Shown here one piece after another: positions 14,914 through 17,351 of a stretch of 17,351 nucleotides of DNA (position 1 is the stretch's first letter; each line of letters begins with the position of its first letter). Origin of the DNA: JADFUS01 sp964368765. Its GTDB lineage: Bacteria; Bacteroidota; Bacteroidia; Bacteroidales; Rikenellaceae. Position numbers and translations under genes: made by a program. The notes below the pieces were generated by a model. The model saw only the letters and a program-made list of their open reading frames with translations, was not told the DNA's origin and did not search any database. Location of the stretch: contig CAYJCU010000040.1 in the NCBI GenBank assembly GCA_964368765.1, positions 1 to 17,351 on the forward strand, written 5' to 3'.

Positions 14914-15777
14914 ATGATAAGAGTAGGAGATAGAGTTAAATTTATAAATGATGTAGGTAGTGGTAGAGTTGTCTCTATCAGTGGATCTACTGTTGAGGTA
15001 GATGTGGTTGATGGTTTTATTGTTCCATACCTAGCAAGCGACTTAGTAGTTGTAAGTGAAGAGGAGGAGATAGCTGTTATTGAGCGCATTGGTGTTAGTG
15101 ATGAGCGACCAGGTGCTAAAAAACGTGCTGTTAAGAGTAAAGAAGAGGCTATTAAAAGTGTTGTTAAGCGTAAAGAGCCCTCTTATGCACGTTATGGTAA
15201 AATATCTCTTGTTGATGACGATTTTGAAGATGAGTATCTTGATATGAATCGTATAGACGAGCAATATAGACGTAATAAGGCAGCGGCAGAGGAGCGTGAG
15301 CGTGAATTTGAAGCTATTAGAGAGCGTCAGCAGAGAGCAAATGAAAATATTGTTGAGAGTTCTCCTGTATTGTCTACTGAAGAAGAAAAAACTATTAAAG
15401 AGCCAACGGTTGGCGATGAGTTGCAGGATAAACTAAAACAAGAGGGTGTTAAACCACAATCTCAATCTCAAAAGAAGAAAGAGAAAAAATCTCCTGAAAT
15501 TGAGGTTATCGACCTACATGCTCATGAGATACTAGAAAATTTAGATGGATTGAGTAATGGAGAGATTATCGTTGCACAACTCTCTCGCTTTACACTTGCA
15601 CTAGATTTAGCTGCTAAGAGTGGTAAACATGGTAAAATGATATTTATACATGGCGTTGGTAGTGGTAAGCTACGTCGTGAGATAGACACAATATTAAGAC
15701 GTGAATACCCTAAATTGGTGTCGCAAGATGCTTCGTTTAAAGAGTATGGTTACGGAGCTATACTAATAATCTATTAA
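14914..15777 (+). CDS. Smr-domain protein with N-terminal SH3-like region
   Basis: This is a 287-residue cytoplasmic protein. The N-terminus (1-48) starts VGDRVKFINDVGSGRVVSI and looks like a small beta-barrel, as in Bacteroidota DUF2027/Smr proteins. A long highly charged, probably coiled or disordered stretch (about 50-195, rich in E, K, R and Q) follows. The C-terminal Smr domain (about 197-287) has VIDLHAHE (198-205) and IHGVGSGKLRREI (245-257), the two family motifs. In the first, the usual LDLHG glycine is alanine. Smr domains bind or nick nucleic acid and, in MutS2 and SmrB, act on collided ribosomes; the role here is not known. The middle domain of the usual DUF2027 proteins seems to be missing. 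Its TAA stop shares a base with the ATG of the next gene. Confidence 0.8.
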   Translation: MIRVGDRVKFINDVGSGRVVSISGSTVEVDVVDGFIVPYLASDLVVVSEEEEIAVIERIGVSDERPGAKKRAVKSKEEAIKSVVKRKEPSYARYGKISLVDDDFEDEYLDMNRIDEQYRRNKAAAEEREREFEAIRERQQRANENIVESSPVLSTEEEKTIKEPTVGDELQDKLKQEGVKPQSQSQKKKEKKSPEIEVIDLHAHEILENLDGLSNGEIIVAQLSRFTLALDLAAKSGKHGKMIFIHGVGSGKLRREIDTILRREYPKLVSQDASFKEYGYGAILIIY

Positions 15778-16226
15778 TGGAATTTTTACAAGATTTAGGC
15801 TTAATTGGGCTATTTATAGGTTCGTTATTAGCTGCAACCGTTATTCCGTTTAGTTCTGATGTATTGCTAGTTGGGGTATTAGCTACGGGGGCGAATAGTG
15901 TCACAGCGGTATTGATAGCTACTATAGGTAACTGGCTTGGTGGTATGATTTCATACTATATGGGCTATTTAGGTAAATGGGAGTGGGTTGAAAAATATAT
16001 GCGGGTTAAGCACTCAACACTTGTAAAGCATAAATCAAAAGTAGATAAATATGGTGCTGCACTAGCACTATTTAGTTGGTTACCTTTTGTGGGCGATGTT
16101 TTTGCTGTTGCCTTAGGCTTTTATAGATTAAATGCAAAATTGTGTGCACTATTTATGTTAATAGGTAAATTCTTGCGTTTTGTAGTGTGGGCTATAATTT
16201 ATTACTATTTTACTAATGCCAATTAA
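15777..16226 (+). CDS. YqaA/DedA-type membrane protein (VTT/SNARE-associated family)
   Basis: This 149-residue membrane protein has an N-terminal re-entrant and helical region (about 5-60) with the family GNWLGGMISYYMGYLGKW (51-68). A basic loop (about 70-90) and two further helices (about 92-115, 121-145) follow. FSWLPFVGDVFAVALGFYR (98-116) resembles the F..R.lP.vr....aG pattern of the VTT/DedA group, with R replaced. DedA-group proteins flip phospholipids or undecaprenyl phosphate; the YqaA subgroup is less studied. It is translationally coupled to the Smr gene (TAATG overlap) and probably the last gene of the PBP1A group. A stem of 9 of 10 pairs spans its stop codon (16219-16228 with 16245-16254) but has no T-run. 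Confidence 0.82.
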   Translation: MEFLQDLGLIGLFIGSLLAATVIPFSSDVLLVGVLATGANSVTAVLIATIGNWLGGMISYYMGYLGKWEWVEKYMRVKHSTLVKHKSKVDKYGAALALFSWLPFVGDVFAVALGFYRLNAKLCALFMLIGKFLRFVVWAIIYYYFTNAN

Positions 16227-16307
16227 GGGTTGGATTTTACTCGACCTAAATTGGAAAATTTAACTGGATTAAAGTTTAAAAAGTTTCTAAAATTGTTTTG
16301 AAAAGAT

Positions 16308-16883
16308 ATGAATGAATATTTAGATAAATACGAAGAGAATTTATTACAAAAACTATTAATTGAGATTTCGTCTAAGGGATACGCTAATAATCAACTATTA
16401 AGTAGCGAGGATATAGATGATAAATGGGATGTTATTGTTCCTGAATATGTAGTTGATGCTGTGCCTGAGATACCAAAATATCCATTGGTTGCTATTGCTT
16501 GGGCTGCCTATGTAGGTATGGGTGTAGCAGCATTGTGGGATAGAGAGTGGGAGAGCTATTCTGATAGAGAGGATATTTATAGTATAATAAAAAATATCAG
16601 GGGTTTCGATTGTATGGATGAGTATGTCAGAGAGGAGTTATATGATATGAAGCCAGATAGTAAAGAGTATGAAAAAGTAGAAGATGTTATGCGTGGATGT
16701 GCTCGAATATGCTTAGACACTATACGAAAAGAGGGGGTTGAACCTCAAAGTGTAGAGGCCTTCTATATTTTTTCTCGTAGTGTTAAGGTTATGTATAAAA
16801 TTGGAGCGGCGGTAGGTCTTAAACTACTTAAATATCATTACGAAAAGGTTAAAATTAATGAAAATTCTAATCAATATAGTTAA
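16308..16883 (+). CDS. Hypothetical protein, 191 residues
   Basis: I do not recognise a named family with certainty, though the tone of the sequence is that of a conserved Bacteroidales hypothetical. It is acidic, probably all-helical and cytoplasmic. A mildly hydrophobic stretch, PLVAIAWAAYVGMGVAALWD (59-78), is too rich in small residues and too flanked by charges to be a confident membrane helix. Two cysteines lie in CARIC (131-135). No signal peptide is present. The start ATG lies 82 bases after the preceding gene. A weak TAAAATTG box at 16288-16295 is the only promoter-like match, and it would leave almost no leader. It is followed by an A/T-only hairpin and T-run. Confidence 0.7.
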   Translation: MNEYLDKYEENLLQKLLIEISSKGYANNQLLSSEDIDDKWDVIVPEYVVDAVPEIPKYPLVAIAWAAYVGMGVAALWDREWESYSDREDIYSIIKNIRGFDCMDEYVREELYDMKPDSKEYEKVEDVMRGCARICLDTIRKEGVEPQSVEAFYIFSRSVKVMYKIGAAVGLKLLKYHYEKVKINENSNQYS

Positions 16884-16899
16884 TTTTTAATTTTTTTTT
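16849..16899 (+). terminator. Weak A/T-only terminator candidate
   Basis: TTAAAATTAA (16849-16858) can pair with TTAATTTTTAA (16880-16890) with one bulge, and nine T follow (16891-16899). The stem lacks G-C pairs, so the terminator would be weak, but its position just after the hypothetical gene is right. Confidence 0.35.
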
Positions 16900-16908
16900 A
16901 TAAAAAGT

Positions 16909-16938
16909 CTTGTATGTCCATATTTTTTATTATATTTG
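16909..16938 (+). promoter_or_regulatory. Promoter for the histone-H1-like gene
   Basis: CTTG (16909-16912), an 18-base spacer and TATATTTG (16931-16938) fit the Bacteroidota consensus apart from one base and a spacer one short. A leader of about 55 bases leads to the ATG at 16999. Confidence 0.6.
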
Positions 16939-16998
16939 CAACGGTAAGAATATAGAAATAAGATTATTTACATTATAAAACCTTAATAAATATTTACT

Positions 16999-17175
16999 AT
17001 GAAAGAGTTAATTGAAAAAATCGAAGCTGCTTATGGTGAGTTCCGTAGTGATGCAGGTCTTCAGCTAGAAAAAGGAAACAAAGCAGCAGGTACTCGTGCT
17101 CGTAAGTCTTCTCTTGAGCTTGAGAAGTTAATGAAAGAGTTCCGTAAGCAATCTCTTGAGGCTTCTAAGAAGTAA
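16999..17175 (+). CDS. Histone-H1-like small DNA-binding protein (Hc1-type)
   Basis: This is a 58-residue protein starting MKELIEKIEAAYGEF and ending FRKQSLEASKK. It is rich in Lys, Arg, Glu and Ala, probably helical throughout. The RARKSSLELEKLMKEFRKQS part (about 33-52) matches the pattern I know from Bacteroidota proteins annotated as histone H1-like (Hc1). These are thought to bind and compact DNA; direct function in this group is poorly tested. The gene is free-standing, with a promoter at 16909-16938 and a strong terminator at 17234-17288. Codon use is simple and repetitive (CGT, GAG, AAG, CTT), like that of the highly expressed rplS here, suggesting strong expression. Confidence 0.82.
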   Translation: MKELIEKIEAAYGEFRSDAGLQLEKGNKAAGTRARKSSLELEKLMKEFRKQSLEASKK

Positions 17176-17233
17176 TCAAAATTTTCCTAGGGGTTATAAG
17201 AGAATATACTTCGATTATCCTAACCCAAATTTT

Positions 17234-17288
17234 AGACGACACAAAGATATTTTGTAATAACATAATACTTTTGTGTCGTCTGTTTTAT
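17234..17288 (+). terminator. Strong hairpin terminator after the histone-H1-like gene
   Basis: AGACGACACAAA (17234-17245) pairs perfectly with TTTGTGTCGTCT (17270-17281) over 12 bp. GTTTTAT follows. The loop is long (24 bases) and A/T-rich. It ends about 10 bases before repeat copy D. Confidence 0.8.
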
Positions 17289-17298
17289 AATAATTCTA

Positions 17299-17351
17299 GT
17301 AGTGTCCGGCGAACCTGAGGATTGAATTTATGCACGTCATATCTACCCTAA
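17299..17351 (+). mobile_element. MITE-like repeat, copy D (5' end only, cut by window edge)
   Basis: The copy begins GTAGTGTCCGG (17299-17309) and continues without a mismatch to copy A positions 62-111 until the window ends at the CCCTAA that opens the large palindrome. The left flank is TAATAATTCTA; the right flank is outside, so a target duplication cannot be tested. Confidence 0.85.

Noticed and set aside
16219..16254. Stem CCAATTAAGG/CCTAAATTGG after the YqaA-like gene as a terminator
   Set aside because: Nine of ten pairs form, but no T-run follows on the plus strand (AAAATTT comes next), so I list it only as a hairpin in the gene entry.

Overview
The window is A+T-rich chromosomal DNA from a member of the Bacteroidales (phylum Bacteroidota); I would not name a genus. 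Four things support this. The promoters fit the Bacteroidota pattern TTTG-N19..21-TAnnTTTG (best case 10207-10237, spacer 19). There are no strong Shine-Dalgarno sequences. A Bacteroidota-type histone-H1-like small protein is present. The protein families and their order (tgt next to an LptF/LptG permease, an Smr protein, a LuxE-like protein) are also typical.

Layout. Positions 1-419 hold no gene, only copies of an interspersed repeat and a hairpin behind ppx. Positions 420-5904 are a minus-strand operon read pyk, a uridine-phosphorylase-like gene, ppk1, ppx. It covers ATP-yielding glycolysis, nucleoside salvage, and polyphosphate synthesis and breakdown. Positions 5905-6408 are a divergent promoter region with one repeat copy in the pyk leader. 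rplS (L19) follows on the plus strand with its own promoter and terminator. Next comes a tight plus-strand cluster of bioB, a TatD-like hydrolase, tcdA and a LuxE-like adenylate-forming enzyme. A very good promoter at 10207 then starts a second plus-strand group: PBP1A, tgt, an LptF/LptG-like permease, an Smr-domain protein and a YqaA/DedA-type membrane protein. A conserved-looking hypothetical gene and a 58-residue histone-H1-like gene with its own promoter and terminator complete the window.

The most notable find is a family of short non-coding elements at 1-49, 59-320, 1323-1529, 5956-6121 and 17299-17351. They share the ends GTAGTGTCCGG and CCGGACAACAATA, which contain a 7-bp terminal inverted repeat TGTCCGG/CCGGACA. 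Two copies are flanked by 11-bp direct repeats (11/11 and 10/11 matches), which marks them as transposed, MITE-like elements. The copies differ by nested internal deletions (262, 207 and 166 bp). One copy landed exactly in the ppk1-ppx junction. Removing it and one target duplicate restores a junction of ppk1 TAA, three bases, ppx ATG, so a tightly coupled gene pair was pulled apart by about 220 bp without damage to either reading frame. Another copy lies between the pyk promoter and its start codon. No transposase is present, so the parent element is unknown. The window begins and ends inside this repeat, which suggests the sequence was cut at an assembly break.

I see no CRISPR array, tRNA, rRNA, phage gene or defence system. 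Apart from the repeat family this is largely ordinary core-genome sequence, with a few enzymes whose metal- or cluster-binding residues differ from the textbook pattern (Tgt, BioB, Pyk).
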